Below, piece after piece: positions 8,422 to 19,996 of a stretch of DNA of 64,000 nucleotides; position 1 is the first letter of the stretch, and every line of letters starts with the position of its first letter. This DNA comes from Krasilnikovia cinnamomea. GTDB lineage: Bacteria > Actinomycetota > Actinomycetes > Mycobacteriales > Micromonosporaceae. The DNA is taken from the NCBI RefSeq assembly GCF_004217545.1, contig NZ_SHKY01000001.1, forward strand, positions 7,316,001 to 7,380,000. Reading direction: 5' to 3'. The notes beneath the pieces were generated by a model. The model worked only from the letters and a program-made list of their open reading frames with translations, made no database searches and was not told the DNA's origin. Position numbers and translations under genes: made by a program.

Positions 8422-8718
8422 TCAGATGTGCGGTACGGACTCGGGAATGGAGTAGTACGTCGGATGCCGGTACGCCTTGTCCCCGCTGGGCGCGAAGAAG
8501 GCCTCCTTCTCCCCCGGCTGGGAGGCGGCCACCTGGTCGGCGCGCACCACCCAGATGCTGACGCCCTCGTTGCGGCGGGTGTACAGGTCCCGGGCGTGGT
8601 GCAGGGCCATCTCGTGGTCGGCGGCGCGCAGCGAGCCGACATGCACGTGGTTCAGGCCCCGCTTGGCGCGCACGAACACCTCGAACAGCGGCCACTCGTG
8701 CCGGATCTCGTCAGTCAT
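8422..8718 (-). CDS. paaB: PaaB, small subunit of the phenylacetyl-CoA epoxidase
   Basis: This 98-residue protein bridges the PaaAC heterodimers in the epoxidase. Typical segments are [22 protein letters not shown] near the N-terminus, the helix [16 protein letters not shown], and the ending [11 protein letters not shown]. The ATG at 8718 overlaps the paaA stop by eight bases, and [14 protein letters not shown] is the family start. An upstream in-frame ATG at 8766 lies inside paaA and is rejected. Confidence 0.95.
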   Translation of the reverse strand: MTDEIRHEWPLFEVFVRAKRGLNHVHVGSLRAADHEMALHHARDLYTRRNEGVSIWVVRADQVAASQPGEKEAFFAPSGDKAYRHPTYYSIPESVPHI

Positions 8719-9648
8719 TGCCTGCGCCTCCTCCGCGCTTCGCGGCATGGGCGGCCGCCGCCTCACGAACCCAGGCGCCGTCCTCGTGGGCCTCGCGGCG
8801 CCGCGCGATCCGCTGCCGGTTGAGCGGCCCGTCGCCGGAGATCACCCGTTTGAGCTCCGACCAGTCCACCGCGCCGAAGTCGTAGTGCTCCCGCTCGGGA
8901 TTCCAGCGCAGATCCGGGTCGGGCAGGGTGACGCCGAGCGCCTGCGCCTGCGGCACGGTCATGTCGACGAAGCGCTGCCGCAGCTCGTCGTTGGTGTGCC
9001 GCTTGATCTTCCACGCCATCGACTGCGCGGTGTTGGGCGAGTCGGCGTCCGGCGGCCCGAACATCATCAGCGACGGCCACCACCACCGGTCCACCGCGTC
9101 CTGCACCATCGCCCGCTGCGCCGCGGTGCCGCCCATCATGGTCAGCAGCAGCTCGTAGCCCTGCCGCTGGTGGAACGACTCCTCCTTGCAGATCCGGATC
9201 ATGGCCCGCGCGTACGGCCCGTAGGAGCTGCGGCACAGCGGCACCTGGTTGCAGATCGCGGCGCCGTCGACCAGCCAGCCGATGACCCCGACGTCCGCGA
9301 AGCTCAGCGTCGGATAGTTGAAGATCGACGAGTATTTCTGCCGGCCCTCGATGAGCCGCACCGTGAGGTCGCCGCGGTCGGCGCCGAGGGTCTCGGCCGC
9401 CGAGTACAGGTACAGCCCGTGCCCGGCCTCGTCCTGCACCTTGGCCAGCAGGATCGCCTTGCGCCGCAGCGACGGCGCCCGCGTGATCCACTCCCCCTCG
9501 GGCTGCATTCCGATGATCTCGGAGTGCGCGTGCTGCGCGATCTGCCGGATCATCGTCTTGCGGTAGCCGTCCGGCATCCAGTCGCGCGGCTCGACCCGCT
9601 GATCCTTCTCGATGGTCTCGGTGAAGACCCGCTCTTGCGCATCGGTCG

Positions 9649-9652
<4 letters not shown>
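8711..9652 (-). CDS. paaA: PaaA, catalytic subunit of the phenylacetyl-CoA epoxidase
   Basis: This 313-residue ferritin-fold oxygenase subunit uses O2 and reducing power from PaaE to epoxidise phenylacetyl-CoA. Di-iron site segments are visible as [20 protein letters not shown] at about residue 75 and [16 protein letters not shown] at about residue 155. Substrate-side segments [12 protein letters not shown] and [13 protein letters not shown] are also conserved. It starts four bases inside the paaH end and overlaps paaB by eight bases. Length is normal for the family. Confidence 0.96.
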
Positions 9653-10508
<856 letters not shown>

Positions 10509-10512
<4 letters not shown>

Positions 10513-11290
10513 GGCCGCTCTCCCGTCAGGAAGGCGTCCATCCGGGCGCGCTTGTCATCGGATTCGAACAGGATGGCCTGGGCCAGATCGTCGGTGACCG
10601 GGTGGGCCCCGGAGGCGTCGGCGACCAGCTTGGTGAGCCGCAGCGCCAGCGGGCCGCTGCGGGCCATCCGGTCGAGCAGGGCGTGCGCGCGCGGGAGCAG
10701 CTCCTCGGCGGGCACCACCTCCGCCACCAGCCCCAGCCGGTACGCGTCGTCCGCGGAAAGCCGCCGCCCGGCCAGCAGCACCTGCTTGGCGACCGACGCG
10801 CCGAGCAGGTCCCGCAGCCGCCAGCACGCCCCGGCGGCGGCGAGAATCCCCAGCCCCGGCTCCGGATTGCCGAACGTCGCCGAGGGAGACGCCAGCCGCA
10901 GGTCGCAGGCGTACGCCAACTCCGCGCCGCCGCCCAGGGCGTACCCGTCGACCGCGGCGAGAGTGGGCATGGGCAGCCGGGCGATCCGGTCGAACAGCCG
11001 GCTGTTGATGCCCTGCAGCGCCTGGTCGCGGCCGCGTTCGCGCAGCTCGGCGATGTCCGCACCGGCGGCGAACGTGCCGCCGTGGCCGGTGAGGATCAGC
11101 AGCCGGGGCCGCTCCTCCAGGGCGGCGCAGACCTGGTGCAGGTCGCGGACCATCGCGGCGTTGATGGCGTTGCGCGCCTCGGGCCGGTGCAGGGTGACCA
11201 CGACCCGGTCGGCGAGCTCCTCGACCAGCAGGGTGCCGCCCGGTGACGCTGACGCGGCGTCGTGGGCGGCGGTCGCTCCGGTGGCCGTCA

Positions 11291-11291
<1 letters not shown>
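10509..11291 (-). CDS. paaF: Enoyl-CoA hydratase/isomerase (PaaF/PaaG type)
   Basis: This 260-residue crotonase-fold protein has the oxyanion-hole segments GHGGTFAAGADIAEL near residue 70 and ALGGGAELAYACDL near residue 118, and a NPEPGLGIL catalytic loop with a glutamate. In the pathway it may hydrate 2,3-dehydroadipyl-CoA (PaaF) or isomerise the epoxide to the oxepin (PaaG). Only one crotonase is encoded in this operon, so the second activity must come from this protein or from a gene elsewhere. The N-terminus carries about 20 extra residues of low conservation. The start shares one base with the thiolase stop (TGATG). Confidence 0.85.
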
Positions 11292-12503
<1,212 letters not shown>

Positions 12504-12511
<8 letters not shown>

Positions 12512-14189
12512 CAGCGGCCTCGACGTGGTGGCGCGACTGCACCGTGAAGAAGCGGCCGGTCACGAAGTACGCGTCCGTCAGCGACGCGGTGGCGGCCGGG
12601 TTGGCGCCCGTGCCGTGCAGGTCGCTGAACGCCGCGGTCTGGTTGACGAAGACCCCGCCGGTGAGGTTCTCCGCCAGGTGCACGCCCGCGTCCAGGGCGG
12701 CCTCCCGGGCCTGCTCGACGACCTGCGGAGAGGTCGAGTACACCGCGGCGGTCAGCGCGCCGTGCTGGCGCACCGTCTCGGTGAACACCCGCAGGCTGTG
12801 CGCGGTGGACTCGGTGGCGATGACGAACGAGACGGGGCCGAACCACTCCCGGGTGTAGATCTTCTCGTCGGCGGCGTCGAGTCGCGCGACCACCGGGGTG
12901 CGGATGGTCGCGTTCGGGAACTGCTCGTCGGCGACCGCGGTGGAGGGGTGCACGACCCCGGCGGCGGAGCCCGCCTCGGCGATCCGGGCCAGCACCCCTT
13001 CGTTGACGATGGCGCCGAGCGTGCCCGCGGCCCGCTTCGGGTCGCCGAGCAGCTTGTCCAGCGCCGCGGCCAGGTCGGCCGCGAACTCGTCGGGGCTGCG
13101 CCGCCCGGCGTCGGTGTCGAAGCCGCCCGCCGGCACGAGGAAGTTCTGCGGGGTGGTGCACATCTGGCCGCTGTAGAGCGACAGCGAGAACGACAGATTG
13201 CGCAGCATGGCCTTGTAGTCGTCGGTGGAGTCCACGACGACCGTGTTGAGGCCGGACTTCTCCGTGTAGACCACGGCCTGACGGGCGTTGGCCTCCAGCC
13301 AGTTGCCGAACTCGCTGGAGCCGGTGAAGTCGACGATCCGGACGTCCGGGTGGGTGGCGAGGGTGGCGGCGATGCCGTCGCCGCGCTCCTCCACCGCGAG
13401 GGTCACCACGTTGGGGTCCAGGCCGGCCTCGGTCAGCACCTCCCGGGCGATCTGCACCGTGATGGCCAGCGGGAGCACCGCGCCCGGGTGCGGCTTGACG
13501 ATGACCGGGTTGCCCGTCACCAGGCTGGCGAACAGGCCGGGGTAGCCGTTCCAGGTGGGGAAGGTGTTGCACCCGATCACCAGGCCGACGCCGCGCCCGA
13601 CCACCGTGCTGGTCTTGGCCAGCCGCAGCGGCTCACCACCGCGCTGCGGCTTCGCCCAGGTGGAGACGACCGGGACGCGGGTGGTCTCGGCCAGCGCGTA
13701 CGCCACCGCCTCGAGGCCGCGGTCCTGGGCGTGCGGGCCGCCCGCCTGGAACGCCATGACGAACGCCTGGCCGGTGGTGTGCTGCACCGCGTGCGCCAGC
13801 TCGAACGAGCGGGCGTTGATCCGGCGCAGGATCTCGGCGGCGACCCCGGCCCGCCCGTACGGACCCGCGGCGCGCCAGCCCGGGGTCGCGGCGCGGGCCG
13901 CCGCGACCAGGGCGGCCGGGTCGGCCCGGGGGTAGCTCACGCCGAGCTCGATCCCGTACGGCGAGCGCTCCGTGGAGACGGTGCCCGTGGCGCCGGGAAC
14001 CTCGATCGGGAACTGCTTGCCGAGCAGGGCGGTGAACGCCCGCTCACCGGCGGGGGCGGCGTCCTCCCCGTACACGGATTTGCTGGGTGATTCGGGATAA
14101 GCCGACCAGTAGTCCCGGGCGCCGGCCGCGGCGATCGCCTGATCCAGCAGCTCGCGATGCTGCTCGTAGAGATCGGCGGGGGTTGTCAT
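12504..14189 (-). CDS. paaN: PaaN, aldehyde dehydrogenase of the phenylacetate pathway
   Basis: This 561-residue protein is of the actinobacterial PaaN type, an aldehyde dehydrogenase-fold protein without the C-terminal MaoC hydratase domain found in proteobacterial PaaZ. Conserved parts are VIGCNTFPTWNGYPGLFASL near residue 210, FTGSSEFGNWL near residue 290, and the catalytic cysteine in YSGQMCTTPQNF near residue 345. It should oxidise the ring-opened semialdehyde; the missing hydratase must be provided elsewhere. It is the first gene of the leftward operon. It has a near-perfect AGGAGG site six bases upstream of the ATG, and a promoter and PaaR-type operator sit just before it. Confidence 0.93.
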
Positions 14190-14220
14190 CTGGCCTCCTG
14201 AGGTGTTGGCTTACCCTAAA

Positions 14221-14249
14221 TATCTACCGTCCGGTCGGTTGGTTATCAA
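14221..14249 (-). promoter_or_regulatory. Promoter of the paaN-E operon
   Basis: Reading leftward, TTGATA is followed after exactly 17 bases by TAGATA, about 32 bases before the paaN start. The spacer contains the PaaR-type palindrome, so a bound repressor would block RNA polymerase directly. Confidence 0.55.
14226..14239. promoter_or_regulatory. PaaR-type operator
   Basis: The sequence ACCGTCCGGTCGGT fits ACCGNNCGNNCGGT, the core of the TetR-type PaaR operator described in corynebacteria. It is an imperfect dyad, with 12 of 14 positions symmetric. It lies between the divergent paaN and paaI starts, and the TetR gene paaR is the second gene on the right side. Confidence 0.7.
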
Positions 14250-14286
14250 GGGTTTCGGATGTCCAGCCGAGGGAGAGCGGGTGAGG

Positions 14287-14700
14287 ATGGCACGGACCGC
14301 AGCGCACGAGATGTTCGACCGCGACGCCGCCTCGCGCGGCCTGGGCATGGAACTGATCGGGGCCGCCGACGGCGCCGCCGAGGTCCGGATGCCGGTCACT
14401 CCAGCCATGGTGAACGGCCACGACATCGCCCACGGGGGATTCGTGTTTCTGCTGGCCGACACCGCGTTCGCCTGCGCCTGCAACAGCCACGGCCCGGTCA
14501 CCGTGGCCGCCGGCGCCGACATCGCCTTCCTGCGGCCGGTCCGCACGGGCGAGGTGCTCGTGGCGCAGGCCCGCGAACGCGTCCGGCAGGGCCGCACCGG
14601 CATCTACGACGTCACCGTGACCCGCGAGGGCACCGACGAGGTGGTGGCCGAGTTCCGCGGCCGCAGCCACGTCGTGCGCGCGCCCGGGGCGCCCCGATGA
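14287..14700 (+). CDS. paaI: PaaI, hydroxyphenylacetyl-CoA thioesterase
   Basis: This 137-residue hot-dog-fold thioesterase is thought to rescue CoA from dead-end pathway intermediates. The signature MVNGHDIAHGGFVFLLADTAFA at residue 40 includes the HGG substrate loop and the catalytic aspartate. GADIAFLRPVRTGE and GIYDVTVTREG complete the fold. It diverges from the paa operon. GGGAGAG lies about 10 bases before the ATG; a GTG at 14281 with closer spacing is an alternative start. It overlaps paaR by four bases. Confidence 0.93.
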   Translation: MARTAAHEMFDRDAASRGLGMELIGAADGAAEVRMPVTPAMVNGHDIAHGGFVFLLADTAFACACNSHGPVTVAAGADIAFLRPVRTGEVLVAQARERVRQGRTGIYDVTVTREGTDEVVAEFRGRSHVVRAPGAPR

Positions 14701-15356
14701 CCGGGGCCGCCGGCAACCCGCCGGCGCGTTCCCCGCTCCCGCGTGCCGAGCGGATCCCGCGCGAGGGCGCCCGGCCCCGCCGCGGGCGCCCCGGTCACGA
14801 CCAGGACGCCGTGCTCACCGCCGCCGTGCGGCTGTTCAACGAACGCGGCTACGAGGCCACCAGCATGGGCGAGCTGGCCGAACGCCTCGGCATCACCAAG
14901 TCGAGCATCTACCACCACGTCAGCAGCAAGCAGGAGCTACTGCGCATGGCGGTCGACCACGCCCTAGACGGGCTGTTCGAGGCCGCCGACGAGGTCCGCG
15001 CCGGGCACACCCCCGCGATCGAACGCCTGGAGTTGCTGATCCGCCGCAGCGTGCTGGTGCTCGCCGACCGGCTGGAGTACGTGACGCTGCTGCTGCGGGT
15101 GCGCGGCAACACGGCCGTGGAGCAGCAGGCGCTGCTGCGCCGCCGGGTCTTCGACGCGATCGTGACCGATCTCGTGAAACAGGCCCAGGCGGACGGCGCC
15201 CTGCGCCCAGACGTGGACCCCGCGACCGCGGCCCGCCTGCTGTTCGGCATGGTCAACTCGCTCATCGAGTGGTACAGCCCCGCCCGGGGCGCCGCCGAGC
15301 CGCTGGCCGACACGATCACCGCGATCGCCTTCGACGGGCTGCGCACCCGGCCCTGA
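14697..15356 (+). CDS. paaR: TetR-family regulator, PaaR
   Basis: This 219-residue TetR repressor has its HTH at about residues 40-85 (AVRLFNERGYEATSMGELA then ITKSSIYHHVSSKQELL). An extended 35-residue Arg/Pro-rich N-terminal tail precedes it. The C-terminal ligand domain resembles the TetR_C_17/PaaR group. It is translationally coupled to paaI and faces the paa operon, with a matching palindrome between them, so it most likely represses both units until phenylacetyl-CoA binds. The effector is inferred from characterised PaaR proteins. Confidence 0.87.
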   Translation: MTGAAGNPPARSPLPRAERIPREGARPRRGRPGHDQDAVLTAAVRLFNERGYEATSMGELAERLGITKSSIYHHVSSKQELLRMAVDHALDGLFEAADEVRAGHTPAIERLELLIRRSVLVLADRLEYVTLLLRVRGNTAVEQQALLRRRVFDAIVTDLVKQAQADGALRPDVDPATAARLLFGMVNSLIEWYSPARGAAEPLADTITAIAFDGLRTRP

Positions 15357-15362
15357 GCTCGG

Positions 15363-16295
15363 CTACCGGAGTCCGCTCGCCGGGCCGGGCCGGCGGCGCC
15401 GGCGAGCCGTCGCGGAGGTCATCGGCAGGCGCGGGTCGACCGGCTGGCCGGACCAGGCGGCGCGCACCCACGCGTGGGCCGGGTCGTCGCAGGCCAGCCA
15501 CCGCCGCTGACCCGGCCCGGCCATGACGTTGAGGTGGTACAGGTCGTAGCCGGGCGCGGCCATCGTCGGGCCGTGCCATCCGTACGGGATCAGCACGGCG
15601 TCGCCGCCGCGCACCTCGGCGCACACGTCGATCGGGCGGTCCGGGTGGCCGTACGCGCGCTGGTATCCCACCCCCGCCGCGCCGGACGGCGACGCACCCA
15701 CCTCGAAGTAGTAGATCTCCTCCAGCGGCGCCTCCCCCGGGCGCGGCTCGTCGTGCTTGTGCGGCGGGTACGACGACCAGTTGCCGCCGGGCGTGATCAC
15801 CTCGCACACGATGAGCCGGTCGGCGTCGAAGGTCTCCGGGGTGCAGACGTTGTTGACCTGGCGGCTGGCCTGACCGGCGCCGCGCAGTTCCACCGCGACG
15901 TCCTGGGCGGCCCCGTAGCGGAACGGCAGCCGGCGGCTCGCCCGCGCGCCGGGCAGCGCGAACCGGCCGCCGCTGGGGGCGCGCACCGTGACGGTCGCCT
16001 CCCGCGGCAGGTACGCGAAGTCGCTGATCCGGGAGAACACCGAGTCGCGGCCGGTCAGCGTGACCCGCTCGTCGTCGCAGGTGACGTCGCAACCACCGGC
16101 CAGTGGCAGGACGAGCATCTCGTCGGCGCCGGTCGTGAACGTCGCCCGGGTGCCGACCGACAGGTCGAGCACGCGCAGCCCGCAGTACCGCCAGCCGGCC
16201 GACTCCGGTGTCACGACCAGCTCGAACGGCGGCTGCCCGGTACTGCCCCGGGGCACCAGAGGGCCGATCTCGCGCGGTGCGTCGTCCGGGGGCAT
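15363..16295 (-). CDS. iolB: 5-deoxy-glucuronate isomerase (IolB)
   Basis: This 310-residue bicupin isomerises 5-deoxy-glucuronate to 2-deoxy-5-keto-gluconate in myo-inositol breakdown. The metal-binding cupin motif is SSYPPHKHDEPRPGEAPLEEIYYFE near residue 175 (split here over the HxH and E ligands), and the later histidine is in PYGWHGPTMAAPGYDLYHLN near residue 240. No other iol gene is in the window, so it is an orphan member of the pathway. The C-terminal 20 residues are Arg-rich. A perfect 10-bp palindrome lies 85 bases upstream. Its 3' end nearly meets the paaR end (convergent, 6-base gap). Confidence 0.93.
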   Translation of the reverse strand: MPPDDAPREIGPLVPRGSTGQPPFELVVTPESAGWRYCGLRVLDLSVGTRATFTTGADEMLVLPLAGGCDVTCDDERVTLTGRDSVFSRISDFAYLPREATVTVRAPSGGRFALPGARASRRLPFRYGAAQDVAVELRGAGQASRQVNNVCTPETFDADRLIVCEVITPGGNWSSYPPHKHDEPRPGEAPLEEIYYFEVGASPSGAAGVGYQRAYGHPDRPIDVCAEVRGGDAVLIPYGWHGPTMAAPGYDLYHLNVMAGPGQRRWLACDDPAHAWVRAAWSGQPVDPRLPMTSATARRRRRPGPASGLR

Positions 16296-16379
16296 CCGGT
16301 TCCCTTCCAGGACGGTCGGGTGAGCTGAGCGCGGCCGGCACGCCGGAATGGGGGGCAGGTCAGACGTACGCCCTCACTG

Positions 16380-16389
16380 ACATCGATGT
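16380..16389. promoter_or_regulatory. Perfect palindrome ACATCGATGT upstream of iolB
   Basis: TGACATCGATGTAA contains a perfect 10-bp dyad centred on CG, a layout common for LacI- or GntR-type regulators of sugar genes. It lies between the iolB start and the stop of the next leftward gene, so iolB is the only sensible target. Confidence 0.4.
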
Positions 16390-16418
16390 AAGAGCGTCCC
16401 GGCCCGCCGCGTCAATAG

Positions 16419-17660
16419 CTACGGGCGCCGGCCGCTCGACGCCACGAACGGGATGACCGCCAGCGCGAGCACGCCGCCGATGACCGACAGCGTGGCGTAG
16501 CTGGTCGCGCTCATGATCATGCCGCTGGCGATGCCGCCCCCGGCGCCGGACAGCGCGACGCAGAGGTCGACGGTGCCCTGGGTCTTCGCCCGCGTGCTCG
16601 GGGGCGCCGCGTCGGTGACGATGGCGGTGCCGGAGACCAGACCGAGGTTCCAGCCGAGGCCGAGCAGCCCGAGGGCCAGGGTGAGCAGGGCTACGGAGGA
16701 CTCGGGTGCGGTCGCCGAGACGACGCCGGCGGCCAGCAGCGTGACGCCGGACGCCACGGCGACCGGGATGCGCCCGACCCGGTCGACGAGGACACCCGTG
16801 ATCGGCGACGGCAGGTACATCCCGGCGATGTGGACGGCGATGACCAGGCCGGTGGCGCCGAGCCCGTGGCCGTGGTCCTGCATGTGCACCGGAGTCATCG
16901 TCATGACCGCGACCATGACCAGCTGGGTGAGGACCATCGTGGCGGCGCCCGCGGTGACGCTCGCCCTGAACCGCGGCGAGCGCCCCGGTGAATCGCCCGG
17001 CCCCGGGACGGCCTCACCCCCGGGCAGGGCTCGGGCGACCTGCAGCGGGTCGGGCCGCAGCAGGACGAACAGGACCGCCGCGGCGATGCCGTAGCCGACG
17101 GCGGCTAGCACGAACGGCCCGGCCAGCGCGGGGATGTGCCACTGTTCGGCGGCGCGGCCGGTGACCGTGACCAGGTTGGGGCCGACGACCGCGCCCAGGG
17201 TGGTGGCGACGAGTACGGCGCTGACCGCGCGGCCGCGCCGGTCCGGCCCGACCAGGTCGGCACCGGCATACCGGGCCTGCAGATTCGTGGCGGTGCCCGC
17301 GCCGTAGACCAGCAGCGACACCAGCAGCAGCGGGACGTTGTCGAGGCTGGCGGCGAGCACGACGCCCACCCCGCCGAGTGCCCCGGCCAGGTAGCCCGCG
17401 GTCAGGCCGGCGCGCCGGCCGAGGCGTTGCGACAGGCGTCCGATCAGCAGCGCGGCGGCCGCCGAACCCGCGGTGAACAGGGCGGAGGGCAGGCCGGACA
17501 GGCTGGTGGTGCCGAGCATCGACTGCGCCAGCAATGCGCCGACGGTGACGCCGGCGGCGAGTCCGGCGCCGCTGAACACCTGGGACGCCATGACGACCGC
17601 GAGGGTGCGGCGGTGCAGGGCCGCAAGGTCGGCGGTCGACTCGACGTGGGTGGTGGCCAT
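16419..17660 (-). CDS. MFS transporter
   Basis: This 413-residue major facilitator protein has twelve predicted membrane segments in two sets of six, with a central loop at about residues 195-215. The motif-A loop between helices 2 and 3 reads GRLSQRLGRRAGL at about residue 74, and a second one, GVLVDRVGRIPVA, is in the C-half. It resembles small-molecule or drug exporters; the substrate is unknown. The ATG at 17660 follows a GGAAGGA site; the longer frame upstream is Pro/Arg-rich and non-homologous. No regulator is adjacent. Confidence 0.85.
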   Translation of the reverse strand: MATTHVESTADLAALHRRTLAVVMASQVFSGAGLAAGVTVGALLAQSMLGTTSLSGLPSALFTAGSAAAALLIGRLSQRLGRRAGLTAGYLAGALGGVGVVLAASLDNVPLLLVSLLVYGAGTATNLQARYAGADLVGPDRRGRAVSAVLVATTLGAVVGPNLVTVTGRAAEQWHIPALAGPFVLAAVGYGIAAAVLFVLLRPDPLQVARALPGGEAVPGPGDSPGRSPRFRASVTAGAATMVLTQLVMVAVMTMTPVHMQDHGHGLGATGLVIAVHIAGMYLPSPITGVLVDRVGRIPVAVASGVTLLAAGVVSATAPESSVALLTLALGLLGLGWNLGLVSGTAIVTDAAPPSTRAKTQGTVDLCVALSGAGGGIASGMIMSATSYATLSVIGGVLALAVIPFVASSGRRP

Positions 17661-17754
17661 CAGGAGGGTGTCCTTCCGCCGCGGCTGATCCCCTGATGAT
17701 GGTCGATCACCGGGACCGGTGGCCGGAGGGGTCCGCACCGTCGAGGGCGGGCCG

Positions 17755-17780
17755 CCCGGGAGAACGGCCGTTCTCCCGGG
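17755..17780 (-). terminator. Perfect 26-bp palindrome after the acetyltransferase
   Basis: CCCGGGAGAACGG and its exact complement are adjacent, giving a hairpin 14 bases past the acetyltransferase stop. It most likely acts as a terminator. It also lies about 95 bases upstream of the MFS gene, so an operator role is an alternative. Confidence 0.5.
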
Positions 17781-17793
17781 TCGGCGCCCAGGA

Positions 17794-18390
17794 TCAGGAC
17801 GCGGGCCGCCACATGCGGAAGAACGGCGTCCCGTCGGGCAGCGGAATCTCGAACGTCGCCATGTCGGTGTAGCCGTGCCGCCGGTACAACCGGACGTTGT
17901 CGCCGTTGGTGGCCTCCAGGTACGCGGGCACCCCGGCCGCGTCCAGCTCGGCGTGGGTGTGCGCCATCAGCGCCCCGCCCAGCCCCCGGCGCTGCGCACC
18001 CGGGTGCACCGCCAGGAACGCCAGATGCCAGTGCGGCTCGTCCGGGTGGTGCGTGTCGAACAGCTCGTCGAGCGCCCGGAACCGCTCCAGGTACGGCCCG
18101 GCCAGCGCGGCGAGCCGGGCATGGTACGACGGCGGCTCGGGCGTCTTGCCGGTGCGGTCGAACCACACCGCCGTGGCGGCCGGGCCGTCGGCTCCGGGCA
18201 CCACGTCGACGCGGCCGTGCCCGGCGGCGTGCTCGGTGTACAGGGTGAAGTAGTCACCCATGACGCGCAGCCGGTCACCGCCGTCCGGAACCAGGTAGTG
18301 GTTGGCGTCGAGCCGGTCGAACGACAGCGCGACCAGGGCACCCACGGCGCTGAGTTCGGCGGCGGCGGCCGGGCGGATCGCCGCGTTCAT
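17794..18390 (-). CDS. GNAT-family N-acetyltransferase
   Basis: This 198-residue acetyltransferase has the acetyl-CoA loop in LAFLAVHPGAQRRGLGGALMAH near residue 125 (Q/RxxGxG/A). It is followed by ayLEATNGDNVRLYRRHGY, typical of motif B. The N-terminal half carries the variable substrate region. The acceptor is unknown. Some paralogues of this type (with the YLEATN segment) occur next to transporters or antibiotic genes; here it sits between a permease and an MFS gene on the same strand. GGAGG lies upstream of the ATG. Confidence 0.85.
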   Translation of the reverse strand: MNAAIRPAAAAELSAVGALVALSFDRLDANHYLVPDGGDRLRVMGDYFTLYTEHAAGHGRVDVVPGADGPAATAVWFDRTGKTPEPPSYHARLAALAGPYLERFRALDELFDTHHPDEPHWHLAFLAVHPGAQRRGLGGALMAHTHAELDAAGVPAYLEATNGDNVRLYRRHGYTDMATFEIPLPDGTPFFRMWRPAS

Positions 18391-18433
18391 CGCCGGGCCT
18401 CCGGCTGTGCGGGCCGGGCCGGAACTGTCGCGC

Positions 18434-19960
18434 TCACCGCTTTGCCTCCTGCTCGCCGGCCTGTCCGAGGACCGCCGCGAAGCCGCGCGGGGCCGCGGTG
18501 ACGCTGCGGGCGCCGAAGCCGATCCCGGCGTACACCTGGGGGCGGGCGGTGCGCAGGATCAGCGCCCACGCGACCCCCACCAGGGCGACGGTCCCGAAGG
18601 CCAGCGGCACCACCCAGGTGGGTGCGGATCCGGGCGCCACGCCGAACAGGATCGCGATGTTGGTCAGCGCCAGGTACGTCATGACCAGCAGCAACGCGGT
18701 GCTGATCAGTGGCGCGCCGACCCGGTGCCAGGCGTCCTCGCCGGCGGGCTGGCGGGCGAAGTACCCGAGCACGGCGACCGAGGTGAGCGTGATCAGCAGC
18801 AGGACTCCGATGCCGCCGCCCGTGCCGCCCCAGAAGAACAGCTGGACCAGCGGATCCCAGCCCGCGAACGCGTACAGCCCGATGACCACCAGGCCGAGGG
18901 CGGACTGCGCCAGGGAGCCGTTCTTCGGCGCGCCGGTGCCCGGCACGGTCCGGCCGAACGCGCGCGGGAGCACCCCTTCGCGGCCGAGGGAGAACGTGTA
19001 CCGGGCGATGATGTTGTGGAAGGAGATCATGGCGGCGATCAGGGACGTCAGGAACAGGGCGTGGCCCAGGTGCAGCGCCAGGGTGCCGATCCGGTCGGCC
19101 GCCAGGTTGAAGAACAGCTCGGGACCCTCGGTACCGGCCCGGCTCACCGCCTCGGGACCGGCCGCCGAGATCATCGCCCAGGCGGCGAAGCCGTACAGGA
19201 CGGCGATGAGGGTGATGGCGAGGTAGGTGGCCCGCGCCACGGTGCGCCGGGGGTCGCGGGACTCCTCGCTGAAGACCACGGACTGCTCGAAGCCGACGAA
19301 CCCGGTGACCGCCATGACCAGCAGGGCGCCCGCTCCCGCGCCGACCAGGCCGCTCGGGTCGAGCGGGGCCGCGGCGGGCTGGAACCCGGGAGAGCTCACG
19401 TCCGCGAGGGCGAACGCCACGACGAGCACGATCTCGGCGACCAGCAGCGTGGCCAGCACCTTTCCGTTGACCGCGACGTCGCGTACCCCGAGGACGGCGA
19501 CCAGGGCCCACGCGCCCAGCGCCAGCACCCACCACTGCACGTCGACGCCGAACCAGTCCGCGAACAGCGGCGCCGCGATCGCGCCGAACCCGCCGTACGC
19601 GGCGATCTGGAACATGTTGTACGCCACCAGCGCGACCCACGCCGCGCCGACGCCCAGCGGGCGGCCCAGCCCGCGGGAGACGTAGGCGTAGAACGCGCCC
19701 GCGTTGGCGATGTGCCGGGCCATGGCCACGTAGCCGACCGAGAACACCGCCAGCACCAGGGCGACCGCGGCGAACGCGACCGGGATGCCGGTGAGGCCGG
19801 TGACGGCCAGGCCGGTGGGGACCACGCCGGCGACGACCGTGAGGGGTGCCGCCGCCGACATCACGAAGAACACGACGGCGGCGACGCCGAGGCGGTCGCG
19901 GGCCAGGGCGGTGGAGAGGTTGCTGACCGCCGGGGCGGTGGTGGTTGCGGTGGTGGACAC
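18434..19960 (-). CDS. APC-family amino-acid permease
   Basis: This 508-residue integral membrane protein has about thirteen predicted membrane helices. The APC signature is near the N-terminus (VVFFVMSAAAPLTVVAG, then GYVAMARHIANAGAFYAYVSRGLG). It probably imports an amino acid or amine with protons. A GTG start is chosen, with GGAGA six bases upstream and the start of the conserved region about 20 residues in. The downstream gene is an acetyltransferase 43 bases away, so the two may be co-transcribed; the GPP34 gene lies 36 bases upstream on the same strand. Confidence 0.9.
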   Translation of the reverse strand: MSTTATTTAPAVSNLSTALARDRLGVAAVVFFVMSAAAPLTVVAGVVPTGLAVTGLTGIPVAFAAVALVLAVFSVGYVAMARHIANAGAFYAYVSRGLGRPLGVGAAWVALVAYNMFQIAAYGGFGAIAAPLFADWFGVDVQWWVLALGAWALVAVLGVRDVAVNGKVLATLLVAEIVLVVAFALADVSSPGFQPAAAPLDPSGLVGAGAGALLVMAVTGFVGFEQSVVFSEESRDPRRTVARATYLAITLIAVLYGFAAWAMISAAGPEAVSRAGTEGPELFFNLAADRIGTLALHLGHALFLTSLIAAMISFHNIIARYTFSLGREGVLPRAFGRTVPGTGAPKNGSLAQSALGLVVIGLYAFAGWDPLVQLFFWGGTGGGIGVLLLITLTSVAVLGYFARQPAGEDAWHRVGAPLISTALLLVMTYLALTNIAILFGVAPGSAPTWVVPLAFGTVALVGVAWALILRTARPQVYAGIGFGARSVTAAPRGFAAVLGQAGEQEAKR

Positions 19961-19996
19961 GCGCGTCTCCAGCAGGGGGTGAGGGATGGGTGGGTG

